Numbered from the stretch's first letter, positions 17,448-28,163 are shown. The stretch is DNA of 64,000 bases from Denitrobacterium detoxificans (GCF_015062615.1 NZ_SUUH01000001.1:158356-222355), one strand, 5' to 3'. The notes: a model not told the origin generated them from the sequence alone. A program made the numbers and translations.

Positions 17448-19601
17448 CTACTTGCGGAACGCGTTCTTCACGGCAGCGATAGCCTTGCGAGGCATAACGA
17501 TACGACCAGCATGCGCGAGCTTCGTACCCAAGCGCATGGTGGGAGAATCCTTCATGTCGGCAAGAGCCTGTTCGTCGAGACGCAGCACGTAATCCTTGTA
17601 CAGCATGCGATCTTCCAGGAACTCCTCGACGCCACCCTTTGCCAAGAGCTCGTACACGCGGTGCTCGCGAGGCCTATGCCAGCAATACTCGTTACCCAGG
17701 CGCTCCAGGCACGCGCGCACGGCAGGAAGCTCCTCGTCGATGCAGGCGTGAAGCTCTTCCAGGTTCTCGGTATGCACGATATCCCACGCGAACGCGCTAG
17801 CCAGCACGTTGGAAAGCGAAACGGCATAGCGCTCGTCGCCCACCGCTTCAATGCCTTTCAAGATGGAAGGCGTAACGCGACGACGCGATGCGCTGCGCTC
17901 GCTGCGAAGCTCGTGCTGTTCGTCGAGCTCGAGATAGAACAGCGGCCACTCGATGAAGCGATCGGCGTTCGACATGCAGTTGAAGGCGCCGTAGGCAATG
18001 GACGCGGCAGCAATAGTTGCACGCATGCCAAACGACGCATCGCCCATAACGTCGCAAGAATCAAAGGAAAGACCCTGTTCGCGAATGAAGTCATTACGAT
18101 AGATGCGAGCATATTCGTTTGCATGCGCCACGTCGAAGGCAAAGCCGGAAATAGATTCGGCGCCCGCCGGAAGCATGGCCGCAACGAATTCCTCGGTCTG
18201 AACGGTAACGGCATCAAGCGCATTGGCCGCACGCAGTGCGTCCACGACATAGCGCATATCGTTGTCGAGCAACGCGATATCGGACGAGCCCTCGGCAACC
18301 AACTCGATAAAGGAAGAAAGGCGGACATCAACGCTCATCGACGGATCGATAACCATGCTGTAACGCCCCTTGGATGCATCCAATGCGGCATTGAGGCCCT
18401 GGGGCACCGATTCAAACGCACCATCGAGCATGTGCACGTTTGCGTGCGTATTGCACACGCGCTTGCAAATCATGGGGCTGGAATCGTGAGAGCCGCAATC
18501 AACGCAGATGACCTCGTGCTCAACTTCGAGCGCATTGAGTGAAGAAAGGCACTCGGCCATGGTGCGGCGATTGTCGAGCACGGGAACCAGGAAGGAAACC
18601 ACGGGCTGTTCTTCGGAAGCTTCCTCATTCGCCTTGCCCTCGGCATGCGCAGCTGCCAGGAACGAGTTGTAGAAGTCAATGTCGCTTGCGGCGAAGCACT
18701 TGCTGGAAAGAACGAGGTCCTTGTCCATGTCTTCGAGCATCTCGAGAACGAGGGCATGCACTTCGGGATCGGTCTCGGAAAAGCCGCACTCCCCCAGCAC
18801 GAAGTTGATGTAGCTGAATTCGCGCACGTACAGAGCTTCCCAGATCTTCGCAGAAGCATTGCGACGACGAAGCACCTCGCGCATCTCACGCGTACGGTCG
18901 AACGGAATGTGGAAGTCCTTCAGGAAGCTCGAAGAGCTCATGTTCGTCTGACGATAGTAATAGTAGTTCTTGGGAACCCAAACGATGCGCTTGGCTGCAA
19001 CCAGGGTTTCCTGCATAAACGGGTTATCGGCCCAACCGGCGCCCTTGGGCTCCATGAAGCGAATGCCCTCGGATTCCAGGAAGGAACGGCGATAGATAGC
19101 CGTCCAGATGCAAGGATGCGACGAAGACAGGCCCGGATGATCGTCGATGGTAAGCGCAGTGGGAACCTTGGGCATGAATTCGGTAAGCGCAGAGGTGGTT
19201 ACCGCATCGCCATAGCCATTGCGGCCATCGTAGAACTGCACGTACGAACCCTTGACGATATCGGCGGGCTTGCCACCAAAATCCTGGTACGACAGAAGGT
19301 CTTCGTACATATGCTCGTCGATGAAGTCGTCGGGCTCAACGATGCCGATGAATTCGCCCGTAGCGTGATCGAGGCCATAGTTGAGCGAATGACCATAGCC
19401 GCCATTGGGCTTGTCGAGCACTTTGAAGCGGCTATCGGCCGCAGCGTACTCGTTCATAACCGCAAGGGAATCATCCTTGCTGCCGTCGTTGATGCAAAGC
19501 ACCTCGATATCCTGAAGCGTCTGCGCTTTGATGCTATCAAGGCACTGCCTCAGATAGGGAATCGCATTGTAGACGGGGATGAGAATGGATACTTTGGGCA
19601 T
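17448..19601 (-). CDS. Large family-2 glycosyltransferase with two GT-A domains
   Basis: The first domain of this 717-aa protein begins right at the N-terminus (VSILIPVYNAIPYLRQCLDS, CINDGSKDDS, EPDDFIDEH). A second one starts at about 340 (VVSFLVPVLDNRRTMAECLS, ICVDCGSHDSSP). The C-terminal ~150 residues are helical and of unknown role. GCAGGAGGCG just upstream supports the ATG at 19601. It heads a two-gene unit with the 681-aa glycosyltransferase and is separated from the upstream tRNA-Glu by a strong terminator. The sugar donor is unknown. Confidence 0.82.
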   Translation of the reverse strand: MPKVSILIPVYNAIPYLRQCLDSIKAQTLQDIEVLCINDGSKDDSLAVMNEYAAADSRFKVLDKPNGGYGHSLNYGLDHATGEFIGIVEPDDFIDEHMYEDLLSYQDFGGKPADIVKGSYVQFYDGRNGYGDAVTTSALTEFMPKVPTALTIDDHPGLSSSHPCIWTAIYRRSFLESEGIRFMEPKGAGWADNPFMQETLVAAKRIVWVPKNYYYYRQTNMSSSSFLKDFHIPFDRTREMREVLRRRNASAKIWEALYVREFSYINFVLGECGFSETDPEVHALVLEMLEDMDKDLVLSSKCFAASDIDFYNSFLAAAHAEGKANEEASEEQPVVSFLVPVLDNRRTMAECLSSLNALEVEHEVICVDCGSHDSSPMICKRVCNTHANVHMLDGAFESVPQGLNAALDASKGRYSMVIDPSMSVDVRLSSFIELVAEGSSDIALLDNDMRYVVDALRAANALDAVTVQTEEFVAAMLPAGAESISGFAFDVAHANEYARIYRNDFIREQGLSFDSCDVMGDASFGMRATIAAASIAYGAFNCMSNADRFIEWPLFYLELDEQHELRSERSASRRRVTPSILKGIEAVGDERYAVSLSNVLASAFAWDIVHTENLEELHACIDEELPAVRACLERLGNEYCWHRPREHRVYELLAKGGVEEFLEDRMLYKDYVLRLDEQALADMKDSPTMRLGTKLAHAGRIVMPRKAIAAVKNAFRK

Positions 19602-19624
19602 GCACGCCTCCTGCAATCAGCTAA

Positions 19625-19658
19625 TAAAAAAGCAGGTCGCAGCTGAGCCGCGACCTGC
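19625..19658 (-). terminator. Terminator of tRNA-Glu(UUC)
   Basis: GCAGGTCGC (19632-19640) pairs perfectly with GCGACCTGC (19650-19658). The minus-strand tail is TTTTTTATT. It lies a few bases after the tRNA 3' end. Confidence 0.9.
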
Positions 19659-19665
19659 GTTATTT

Positions 19666-19740
19666 TGGTGCCCCCAACGAGAATCGAACTCGTGTCTCAG
19701 CCTTGAAAGGGCCGCGTCCTGACCGCTAGACTATGGGGAC
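19666..19740 (-). tRNA. tRNA-Glu(UUC)
   Basis: The 75-nt cloverleaf has acceptor GTCCCCA/TGGGGGC, anticodon stem CGGCC/GGCTG and loop CTTTCAA with anticodon TTC. It has a standard T-loop TTCGATT and an encoded CCA end. The acceptor stem pairs fully (one G-U). It is monocistronic, with its own promoter and terminator. Confidence 0.97.
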
Positions 19741-19770
19741 GATCATGCGCTTCCGTGAAGCAGCTAGGCT

Positions 19771-19799
19771 ATTATGGCAAAGCACCGCGGGCGACGCAA
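19771..19799 (-). promoter_or_regulatory. Promoter of tRNA-Glu(UUC)
   Basis: On the minus strand TTGCGT (19794-19799) is spaced 17 bases from CATAAT (19771-19776), about 30 bases ahead of the mature tRNA 5' end. Confidence 0.75.
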
Positions 19800-19850
19800 G
19801 GGCCATTTTTGCGACAAAGGCGCCGTTCACACGATGTCCACGATTTGCCC

Positions 19851-20840
19851 CTACCCCCTCGTGTCGTAGCGCTCCTTCACGATGTACAAAGGCCTACGCT
19901 TCTGCTCGATATAGCTTCGTGCCTGGTAATCGCCCATCACACCCAGCACCAAAAGCTGAAGGCCGCCAAAGAGGAGGACGAGGCACACGAGCGTGGGGTA
20001 GCCGGGGATGGCAATGCCCATGATGAGGTAATCGACGATGAGAACATAGAGCAAGTAGAGCGTAGCCACCAAGCTGGAAACGAAACCTATGTACTTCGCC
20101 ACCTTCAGGGGCCACGTGGTGAAGGCGATGATTCCCGAGAAGGCATACTTGAAGAGCTTGCGCGTAGACCAGCTTGACTCCCCCGTCAGGCGCTCGTCGG
20201 GCGTATAGGGAACGGCATGCGTATTGAAGCCTACCCAGGCGAACAGCCCCTTGCTAAAGCGGTAGTACTCGGGCATGGAAACAAGGGCATCGGCCACGGT
20301 ACGCCGGAACACCCGAAAGTCGCTCATGTTCTCGGGCATCTCGATTTCGTCGGACGCCACGTTGAACGTGCGGTAGAAACGGCGCTTCAACCAAGCCTGA
20401 ACCTTATTCTCGCGTCGCGTTTCCTGGTACGCCGCCACAACGTCGCACTCTTCGTGCTCCACCAGGTACTGGTACATGCTGAAGGCCAAGGCAGGATCTT
20501 GCTGCAAGTCGGCATCGATAAGGCACACGCAGGAGCCCTGCGATTCCTTCATGCCACAGAAGATGGCGCTTTCCTTACCGAAGTTGCGCGAAAACCCAAT
20601 AGCGCGCAGCGCATGAACGCCGGCGTCTTCGGAAATGAGGCTACGCAGCTGCGCCATGGTGCCATCGGAACTGCCGTCGTTCACGTAGACGATCTCGTAC
20701 GAAACGCCCGAACCGTCGAATACGTCCTTCACGCGTTCGAAAAACGCATGGACGTTCTTTTCCTCGTTATGGCAAGGAACAATCAGGGATAGGTCGAAGG
20801 CCTGGGGCAATGGCGCTACGCGCGAAGAATCTACAGTCAT
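19851..20840 (-). CDS. Membrane polyprenyl-phosphate glycosyltransferase (GtrB/DPM1-like)
   Basis: This 329-aa protein has an N-terminal GT2 domain (LSLIVPCHNEEKNVHAFFE, YVNDGSSDGT, metal-binding DADLQQDP) and two C-terminal membrane segments (about 230-255 and 265-290), then a short tail. GtrB/YkcC-type enzymes load a sugar onto undecaprenyl phosphate for transfer outside the cell. An in-frame TTG lies two codons upstream of the ATG chosen here. The ChbG/YdjC-like deacetylase gene diverges from it. Confidence 0.87.
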   Translation of the reverse strand: MTVDSSRVAPLPQAFDLSLIVPCHNEEKNVHAFFERVKDVFDGSGVSYEIVYVNDGSSDGTMAQLRSLISEDAGVHALRAIGFSRNFGKESAIFCGMKESQGSCVCLIDADLQQDPALAFSMYQYLVEHEECDVVAAYQETRRENKVQAWLKRRFYRTFNVASDEIEMPENMSDFRVFRRTVADALVSMPEYYRFSKGLFAWVGFNTHAVPYTPDERLTGESSWSTRKLFKYAFSGIIAFTTWPLKVAKYIGFVSSLVATLYLLYVLIVDYLIMGIAIPGYPTLVCLVLLFGGLQLLVLGVMGDYQARSYIEQKRRPLYIVKERYDTRG

Positions 20841-20935
20841 GGGCAATCTTTACAGACGATGTGTATCGGACACACCCAGTGTAGCGCATGGTAAGATTTT
20901 CCAGAACCTGAACAAGAAGGAGATACGTTAGGCAC

Positions 20936-21829
20936 ATGACGTACGCGCAAGCCCCCGACATTATCTACCATGCCGACGATTACGGCATCACCCCAGCTCA
21001 ATCGGAACTCATTCTTTCCTACGCGAAGGCATGCGGCGGCACGGGAACACTCAACAGCGTTTCGGTCATGGTCAACGCACCCAGTTTCAGCGAGTCCATC
21101 CCCCTGCTCCAGAAGCACGAAGGGAGCATCCTTGCAAGCCTGCACGTGAACGTGGTGGAGGGGCCCTGCTGCGCGGACCCCAAGAGCATTCCCCTGCTCG
21201 TAGACGACAAGGGCGTATTCCGCCAAAGCTTCGCCTCGATGCTCAAGCTCTCATTCGGGTCCCAGAAAGCCGAGCTCACCAATCAGCTGGCCACGGAAAT
21301 CGGCGCACAGCTCGACCGTCATCTAGCTGCGCTTCCCCATGCGAAGGATGCGCTGCGCATCGATAGCCACCAGCATTTTCACCTTATTCCCGCCGTATTC
21401 GACGCGCTACTGCGAGCCGTCGAGGAACGCGGATGCACCATCGCATTCCTGCGCATCCCCGCCGAGCCGGTACTCCCCTTCCTGAAGACGCCCCGCGTAT
21501 GGCTGCGCATTCCCGCCATCAACTGGATCAAGCACTGGCTTCTCAATTTCCTCTGGCGCATGGATAAGAAGAAACTTCCCAATTACCAAGTCATATCCGC
21601 CGTATTCTGCGGCATCAACTTCAGTGGCCACATGACGCCCGAACGGGTCGCGGCAGTTCTGCCCGCCTTCAAGGCGTACGCCAGGAAACGGGACATGCCG
21701 CTCGAGCTGCTCTTCCACCCGGGCGCCGTTCCCCAAAAAGACGCGCTTAACCCGAAGCTCACGGGCTTCGTGGATTTCTACACCTCGCCGTTGCGGGGAA
21801 TCGAAGGAGAAGCGCTGCGTTCACTGTAA
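20936..21829 (+). CDS. ChbG/HpnK (YdjC-like) carbohydrate deacetylase
   Basis: This 297-aa protein of the YdjC family contains metal-dependent deacetylases acting on N-acetylated sugars. Metal-site motifs are visible: HADDYG near the N-terminus and DSHQHFHLIP in the middle, plus LLFHPGA near the end. An AGAAGGAGATAC ribosome-binding site fits the ATG. Divergent orientation to a GtrB-like glycosyltransferase and closeness to the polysaccharide cluster suggest a role in modifying a surface glycan. The substrate is not deducible. Confidence 0.85.
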   Translation: MTYAQAPDIIYHADDYGITPAQSELILSYAKACGGTGTLNSVSVMVNAPSFSESIPLLQKHEGSILASLHVNVVEGPCCADPKSIPLLVDDKGVFRQSFASMLKLSFGSQKAELTNQLATEIGAQLDRHLAALPHAKDALRIDSHQHFHLIPAVFDALLRAVEERGCTIAFLRIPAEPVLPFLKTPRVWLRIPAINWIKHWLLNFLWRMDKKKLPNYQVISAVFCGINFSGHMTPERVAAVLPAFKAYARKRDMPLELLFHPGAVPQKDALNPKLTGFVDFYTSPLRGIEGEALRSL

Positions 21830-21957
21830 CGCCATACCGCGCCTATATACTAGTCCGCTAGTACATACGCATCGCATCGTGTTCGCATGCCGAACTCATC
21901 CACGCCGATGTTTCGCGTATAAAGCGCATAGTAGATAGATTCAAGGAATAATCCCAT

Positions 21958-23487
<1,530 letters not shown>

Positions 23488-23502
23488 CCATTAGGTCATC
23501 GT

Positions 23503-23531
23503 GAGAGGCGGTTTTCACCGCCTCTCTTTTT
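23503..23531 (+). terminator. Rho-independent terminator of the helicase gene
   Basis: GAGAGGCGGT pairs with ACCGCCTCTC around a TTTC loop and is followed by five T residues. Confidence 0.92.
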
Positions 23532-23635
23532 CCCACCTACCACCAACTTGCAGAAAAGTTCCGCTGAGCGAAAGCGCGCCCCCTTGCATGGGGGCTTTGC
23601 TATCGTTTTCACAGAGAGAGGAAAAGGAGCACGTT

Positions 23636-23977
23636 ATGAGAATCGCGGTTGCGAGTAACGGCCTGGACGTTGCGGAGAGCTTCCCCCAGTGCCTAAATTT
23701 CAATTACTACACCACGAAGAGCTACGAAATAGCCGAATCTCAAAACATACCCGCTCAGGGGCTCACGGGGGAAGAGTACGCCAATCTCATGGAACGCATC
23801 GACGTCGACACGTTCATCTGCCATTCCATCGCCCCCGCACACAAATCGGCATTCGAGGATCGCGGTATAGAAGTCGTTAGCGGGGCAAGCGGACGTGCCA
23901 TGCAGGTAGCCGAATCGTACGTTCAGAAGAAAGCCGAAGAACTGGAAAACGAAGAGGCTCAAGAAGACGACGAATAG
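23636..23977 (+). CDS. NifX/NifB-type dinitrogenase cofactor-family small protein
   Basis: This 113-aa protein has the fold signature of the Nitro_FeMo-Co family: MRIAVASNGLDVAESFP at the start, and FICHSIAPAHKSAFEDRGIEV then a GASGRAMQVAE stretch. Proteins of this family bind Fe-S or Mo cofactors in nitrogen fixers, but stand-alone members occur in many anaerobes without nif genes and have no known function. The last ~20 residues are strongly acidic. GAAAAGGAGCACGTT precedes the ATG. No metal-cluster genes flank it. Confidence 0.75.
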   Translation: MRIAVASNGLDVAESFPQCLNFNYYTTKSYEIAESQNIPAQGLTGEEYANLMERIDVDTFICHSIAPAHKSAFEDRGIEVVSGASGRAMQVAESYVQKKAEELENEEAQEDDE

Positions 23978-24044
23978 CAAGTCCGCCCCTTGCACTACGA
24001 CGCCCTCACAAAGCAACGGCGCATAAGAAAAAGCTTCATGAGGA

Positions 24045-24080
24045 AAAACAAAAAGGGATTGGCGAATGCCAATCCCTTTT
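24045..24080 (-). terminator. Terminator of the infC-rpmI-rplT operon
   Basis: AAAAGGGATTGGC pairs with GCCAATCCCTTTT around a GAAT loop. The minus-strand tail is TTTTTGTTTTT. It lies about 20 bases after rplT. Confidence 0.93.
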
Positions 24081-24100
24081 AGCATGCTATGCAGCCGGAT

Positions 24101-24454
24101 TTACAGAGCCTTCTTGGCAACTTCCGTAAGAGCGGCGAACGCAGGAGCATCGTTCACGGCCATGTCGGCAAGAACCTTGCGGTCAAGCTCGACGCCAGCC
24201 TTCTTCAGGCCGTTCATGAACGTAGAGTAGCTCATGCCATTGATGCGAGCGGCAGCGTTGATACGCGTGATCCAAAGACGACGGATCTCACGCTTCTTGT
24301 TGCGGCGATCGCGGTACTGGTACTGCAGCGAATGCTGGACCTGTTCCTTCGCAGCGCGATAGGAACGAGACTTTGCGCCATAGTAACCCTTGGCACGATT
24401 AAGGACGGTGCGGCGCTTCTTATGAGCGTTAACGGCACGCTTTACACGAGGCAT
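24101..24454 (-). CDS. rplT: Ribosomal protein L20
   Basis: This 117-aa basic protein binds 23S rRNA early in 50S assembly. [41 protein letters not shown] and [14 protein letters not shown] are diagnostic. In other bacteria L20 also represses its own operon by binding the mRNA leader. It is the last gene of infC-rpmI-rplT. Confidence 0.98.
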   Translation of the reverse strand: MPRVKRAVNAHKKRRTVLNRAKGYYGAKSRSYRAAKEQVQHSLQYQYRDRRNKKREIRRLWITRINAAARINGMSYSTFMNGLKKAGVELDRKVLADMAVNDAPAFAALTEVAKKAL

Positions 24455-24473
24455 TTCAATCCTCCCTTACTTA

Positions 24474-24671
24474 CTATCGACGGCCAAGATTGCGAGCGAT
24501 GACCTTCTGGTCAGCCTTGGCAATCTCGGTTTCGTGGCGGAAATTACGCTTGCGCTTCTGGCTCTTCTTGGTGAGAATGTGGCTCTTGTAAGCCTTGGAG
24601 CGCATGATCTTGCCAGAACCGGTAACGCGGAAACGCTTAGCGGTGCCGCGATGAGTCTTCATCTTGGGCAT
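24474..24671 (-). CDS. rpmI: Ribosomal protein L35
   Basis: The 65-aa L35 begins [20 protein letters not shown] and ends with [10 protein letters not shown]. It lies 1 base after the infC stop codon and 19 bases before rplT. It is a 50S subunit component. Confidence 0.98.
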   Translation of the reverse strand: MPKMKTHRGTAKRFRVTGSGKIMRSKAYKSHILTKKSQKRKRNFRHETEIAKADQKVIARNLGRR

Positions 24672-24672
24672 G

Positions 24673-25257
24673 TTACTCCCCTTCCTTTTCTTCGACGTTC
24701 TTCCTATTACGCTTACCAGCAGCAGCCTTCTTGTTCTTGGCCGTGCCAGGCAAAGGCGAAATAACCATGTGCATATTGCGGCCTTCCATCTTGGGCTGGC
24801 TTTCGATTGCCGCAATATCCTTCAAATCATCAGCCAGGCGTTCCAGGATGCTCAGACCCTGTTCCGGATGAGCCATTTCGCGGCCGCGGAACATAATCGT
24901 GATCTTGACCTTGTTGCCCGCCTCGAGGAAGCGAATGACGTGCTTCTTCTTGGTGGTGTAGTCGCCCACATCGATCTTAGGACGAAACTTCATTTCCTTG
25001 GTTTCGATCTTGCTCTGGTTCTTGCGAGCCTGCTTGGCCTTGATAGCCTGTTCGTACTTGAACTTCCCGTAATCCATTACGCGACATACGGGCGGATTCG
25101 CATTCGGAGCGATTTCAACGAGGTCGAGGCCAGCGTTATCGGCAACATGCTGAGCTTCCTCGACGGCGCAAATGCCCATCTGCTCTCCGTCATAGCCAAT
25201 GAGACGCACTTCACGTGCGGTGATGGACTCATTGAGCCGTGGTTCCTGTGCAGCTAT
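24673..25257 (-). CDS. infC: Translation initiation factor IF-3, probable AUA start
   Basis: IF-3 binds the 30S subunit, prevents premature 50S joining and proofreads the start codon. The protein shows [17 protein letters not shown] at the N-terminus, [30 protein letters not shown] and a typical C-terminal domain ([18 protein letters not shown]). No ATG lies near the expected N-terminus. An AUA codon at 25255-25257 sits nine bases after the AAGGGG ribosome-binding site, giving 194 aa. A GTG three codons upstream overlaps that site and is less favourable. Rare AUU/AUC/AUA starts on infC are a known self-regulatory device, because IF-3 discriminates against them. Confidence 0.93.
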   Translation of the reverse strand: MAAQEPRLNESITAREVRLIGYDGEQMGICAVEEAQHVADNAGLDLVEIAPNANPPVCRVMDYGKFKYEQAIKAKQARKNQSKIETKEMKFRPKIDVGDYTTKKKHVIRFLEAGNKVKITIMFRGREMAHPEQGLSILERLADDLKDIAAIESQPKMEGRNMHMVISPLPGTAKNKKAAAGKRNRKNVEEKEGE

Positions 25258-25503
25258 CGCAAACACCCCCTTCAAGGTATCGTTGCTATCTAATAAAAAA
25301 CCCATGGCATCGAGCCATGGGACACACAACAAAATACGCCTTACAGCATATATTCGCATGACCCATCAGCAACCGAAGCGCCGAAACAGGTGGGGCTACA
25401 ACGCCCTCTTGAATGACAGCTTGCTTATCCTACCACTTCGTATTCTGCGATATGCGCGAAAAGGATTCGCGGCACGCATTCTACACAAGGGAAAAGCAAC
25501 GTG
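25258..25503 (-). promoter_or_regulatory. infC leader region with attenuator-like layout
   Basis: About 245 non-coding bases separate the WecA-like gene from infC. They hold a complete intrinsic-terminator hairpin (25295-25321) placed only 38 bases before the IF-3 start codon, upstream of the genes it would silence. This matches the layout of L20-responsive leaders of infC-rpmI-rplT in Firmicutes. The antiterminator and pseudoknot were not worked out. The hairpin could instead simply end the upstream transcript. Confidence 0.5.
25295..25321 (-). terminator. Terminator hairpin just ahead of infC
   Basis: GCCATGGG (25314-25321) and CCCATGGC (25301-25308) form an 8-bp stem with a short loop, followed on the minus strand by six T residues (25295-25300). 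Confidence 0.85.
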
Positions 25504-26682
25504 CTACTTCTCTTCCCCAGACTCCGGGTCTTCCGGAATCTGCTCGCCCCGGCCATAGCCCGAAGGCATACGCGGGCCTTCCTTGCCCTTATGCTCGTAG
25601 TAATGGCGCAAAACGGGCTTGAACAGCTTGAACTTCCAAATGACAACGGCGAGTGCCGCAGCAAGAACCCCAAGGATGACCCAACGTTCCGAGCCAGTGA
25701 ATTGACCAATGGAAATGCCAATGGCGCCAAGCACGCCCGAGCAGCAATACAAAATGACAACCGCCTTGCGCTGGCTGAATCCAGCGTCTAGCAGGCGATG
25801 GTGCACATGGCCCAAATCGGCCTCATCGATATGCTTGTGGGCAACCTTGCGACGCACGATAGCCGAAAGCGTGTCTATAACGGGAACGCCGGCAATGACC
25901 AGCGGAACGAGCATGAGCACCAAGCTGGACATGCGCACGACACCCATAATGGACACAATGCCAACGATTAGGCCCAGAAAAAGAGAGCCAGAATCACCCA
26001 TGAATACGGTAGCCGGATAGAAGTTGAAACGAAGGAATGCCAGGCAGGCACCGATAAGCGCAAGGCACATGCCCGTAAGCGTGAACGAACCCTGCGCGGC
26101 AACAAGCACCATAAGACATGCGGTAACGATGGCAACGATACCTGCGGCAAGGCCATCCAATCCGTCGATAAGATTGGTGATGTTCACGAACCCAAGCAAG
26201 TAGATGACAGTAATGGGCATATCGGCCCAATGCAGGAAAATGAGCCTATGACCTTCCGCATCGATGGGAGAGCCAATGGCGTCGATGGAAATGCCCGCAG
26301 CGTAAATGAGGCAGCAGGCCACAATCTGACCAGCAAACTTGATCTTGGCGTTGATCTGGCGAACGTCATCGACCAGGCCCAAGGCGAACATGAACGTAAT
26401 GCCACAGACCAGAAGCGGCGGATTCACGTTGCGTTCCATGATGATGTCGAGCCAACTGTGGCCGCAGGTAAACGACTGAACGTACATGACCAGAAGACCG
26501 GCCATGAAGCCAACGTAGAGTGCAATGCCACCGCAGCGCGGGATGGGCGTAGTGTTGACGCGGCGATTGCTGGGATAGTCGATGGCGCCAATGCGAAGCG
26601 CGATGCGCTTGGATACGGGCACCATGATATACGTGACCACGAAAGCCACCAGCAATACAATGCCCAACTGAAAAAAATCCAA
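25504..26682 (-). CDS. Undecaprenyl-phosphate sugar-1-phosphate transferase (WecA/TagO type)
   Basis: This 392-aa integral membrane protein has about 10-11 transmembrane segments and family motifs ALGLVDDVRQINAK, NLIDGLDGLAAG, FMGDSGSLFLG and the cytosolic HIDEADLGHVHHRLL histidine motif. Members transfer GlcNAc-1-phosphate or a similar sugar to undecaprenyl phosphate and start synthesis of wall polymers. It is a good candidate initiator for the rhamnose polysaccharide encoded at 6-20 kb. Translation probably starts at a TTG preceded by GAGGA. The C-terminal ~30 residues are charged and cytosolic. Confidence 0.9.
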   Translation of the reverse strand: MDFFQLGIVLLVAFVVTYIMVPVSKRIALRIGAIDYPSNRRVNTTPIPRCGGIALYVGFMAGLLVMYVQSFTCGHSWLDIIMERNVNPPLLVCGITFMFALGLVDDVRQINAKIKFAGQIVACCLIYAAGISIDAIGSPIDAEGHRLIFLHWADMPITVIYLLGFVNITNLIDGLDGLAAGIVAIVTACLMVLVAAQGSFTLTGMCLALIGACLAFLRFNFYPATVFMGDSGSLFLGLIVGIVSIMGVVRMSSLVLMLVPLVIAGVPVIDTLSAIVRRKVAHKHIDEADLGHVHHRLLDAGFSQRKAVVILYCCSGVLGAIGISIGQFTGSERWVILGVLAAALAVVIWKFKLFKPVLRHYYEHKGKEGPRMPSGYGRGEQIPEDPESGEEK

Positions 26683-26783
26683 CGCTAGTCCTCGTGCCGC
26701 CCTACAGTATCGCGCCCATATCTAGTATGGGCGCACAATCGATGAATTATAGCTCTTTCGTTCTACCAGAACTCAAACCGCAT

Positions 26784-28136
26784 TTAAGAAGCAGAAATGT
26801 AGATGGTAATCTGACGAACGGTATCGGCAAGATTGCCGCTTGCGTTAGCCGCCGTGTAATCGTACGAAAGCACCGACGACCAATTGTACGTGGCGCTTCC
26901 CACGGTAGACGTGCCATCGAACGAGCACTTCTCGAACACGCGCGTGGTGCCGTCGGTGGCATACGTGGTGTACTGCGAGGCGTCGGGCAGCGTAACGGAA
27001 CCATCGGCTACGTTCAGGCCCGCCTCGTTGAGCGTCTTCTCGATAACGTGCTCGTTGCTAACCGCATCGCTGAAGCTCAGGTCGCCATAGCCAAGGCTTG
27101 CCGTAGCAGCTGTGTAGCCAGCACGCACGACCTTGCCTTCTTCGGTAACGCTCAAGTACACCGTGGGCGTGCCCGACTTGGAATCGGCGGGCTCGTCGGT
27201 GAGCATGACGGTAAGGTTGGCGGTAACGGGGTTGCCCTCTTCGCTCACGGGAGCGGTAAGCGTGATGGTAGCGCCATGGCCCAGCTTGGCAATGGCCTCG
27301 TCTTGGGTAAGACCAAGCACGCCCACCAGGTCGGGAACATCGGTAACCTTGGAGTTGGAAGAGGAGGCATCCTTGCCGTTCGAGTTACTCGACGACTGCA
27401 GAACGTCGGTCGTGGCGCTCGTGCCCTGCTGCACGTTGATGTCGCTGATGGTGGTAACGGCCTGGTACGCCCAATAGCCCATTGCGCCCAAAAGGCCAAT
27501 GAGGACGATGAGCACGAAAACGAGCACACGACGCTGACGACGTGACTTGCGCTGATGCTCGGGCATGGCGGCCAAGCGCTCCTTGCGCGTGGGCTTCGCC
27601 TTGCCATGACGGCCATGCTTGCCACGCGCCGGCGCAGCAGCGGCTTCGTCTACCACATCGGCACGCACAGTGTGCATCTTGTCGCCGTATTCGTAGTAAT
27701 CGCGCTGGGCATCGTCGACGATGCTATCGGCAGAACCACCCAGGAACTCCTCGCCGTTTTCCGCGGGGTCCCACAGATGGTCGGCATCGAACGGCAGGCC
27801 ATCGACGCCATCGTCGCCATTGGAGCGCAAACGATCGCCCTCCACGCCAAACGAACGGGGCGTGGGGAACTCAGATTCGGAGTGATCGTCATCTTCGCTC
27901 GTGGGGAACGAGCCTTCGGACCAATCGCTTGCATTGGATTCGTCTTCCAGATTCGCCTCTTCCCCATCGGACGAAACCTCTTCCTGGGCTTCCTCCGTGG
28001 CGGCTTCGGTATCGACTACCTGCTCGGCCGATTCGGATTCGGCTTCATCGTTCTGCTGGTTTTCCTCTTCTACAGAATCGATAGTCTCTTCGCTTTCGCT
28101 AGCACCATGCGTGTTTTGATCAGACATCTGGCGCAT
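26784..28136 (-). CDS. Acidic single-pass membrane protein with PASTA-like extracellular part
   Basis: Residues 1-180 of this 450-aa protein are strongly acidic and low-complexity. A basic stretch (KPTRKERLAAMPEHQRKSRR) precedes one membrane segment at about 205-229. The extracellular part holds a PASTA-like module (VPDLVGVLGLTQDEAIAKLG) and a second uncharacterised region. PASTA domains sense muropeptides, but no kinase domain is present. An ATG three codons downstream (28127) fits the AGGTGG site slightly better. It lies 27 bases after another small membrane-protein gene with the same orientation. The function is not known. Confidence 0.7.
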   Translation of the reverse strand: MRQMSDQNTHGASESEETIDSVEEENQQNDEAESESAEQVVDTEAATEEAQEEVSSDGEEANLEDESNASDWSEGSFPTSEDDDHSESEFPTPRSFGVEGDRLRSNGDDGVDGLPFDADHLWDPAENGEEFLGGSADSIVDDAQRDYYEYGDKMHTVRADVVDEAAAAPARGKHGRHGKAKPTRKERLAAMPEHQRKSRRQRRVLVFVLIVLIGLLGAMGYWAYQAVTTISDINVQQGTSATTDVLQSSSNSNGKDASSSNSKVTDVPDLVGVLGLTQDEAIAKLGHGATITLTAPVSEEGNPVTANLTVMLTDEPADSKSGTPTVYLSVTEEGKVVRAGYTAATASLGYGDLSFSDAVSNEHVIEKTLNEAGLNVADGSVTLPDASQYTTYATDGTTRVFEKCSFDGTSTVGSATYNWSSVLSYDYTAANASGNLADTVRQITIYISAS

Positions 28137-28163
28137 CCACCTTTCAAGCGTGTACGGGCGTTG

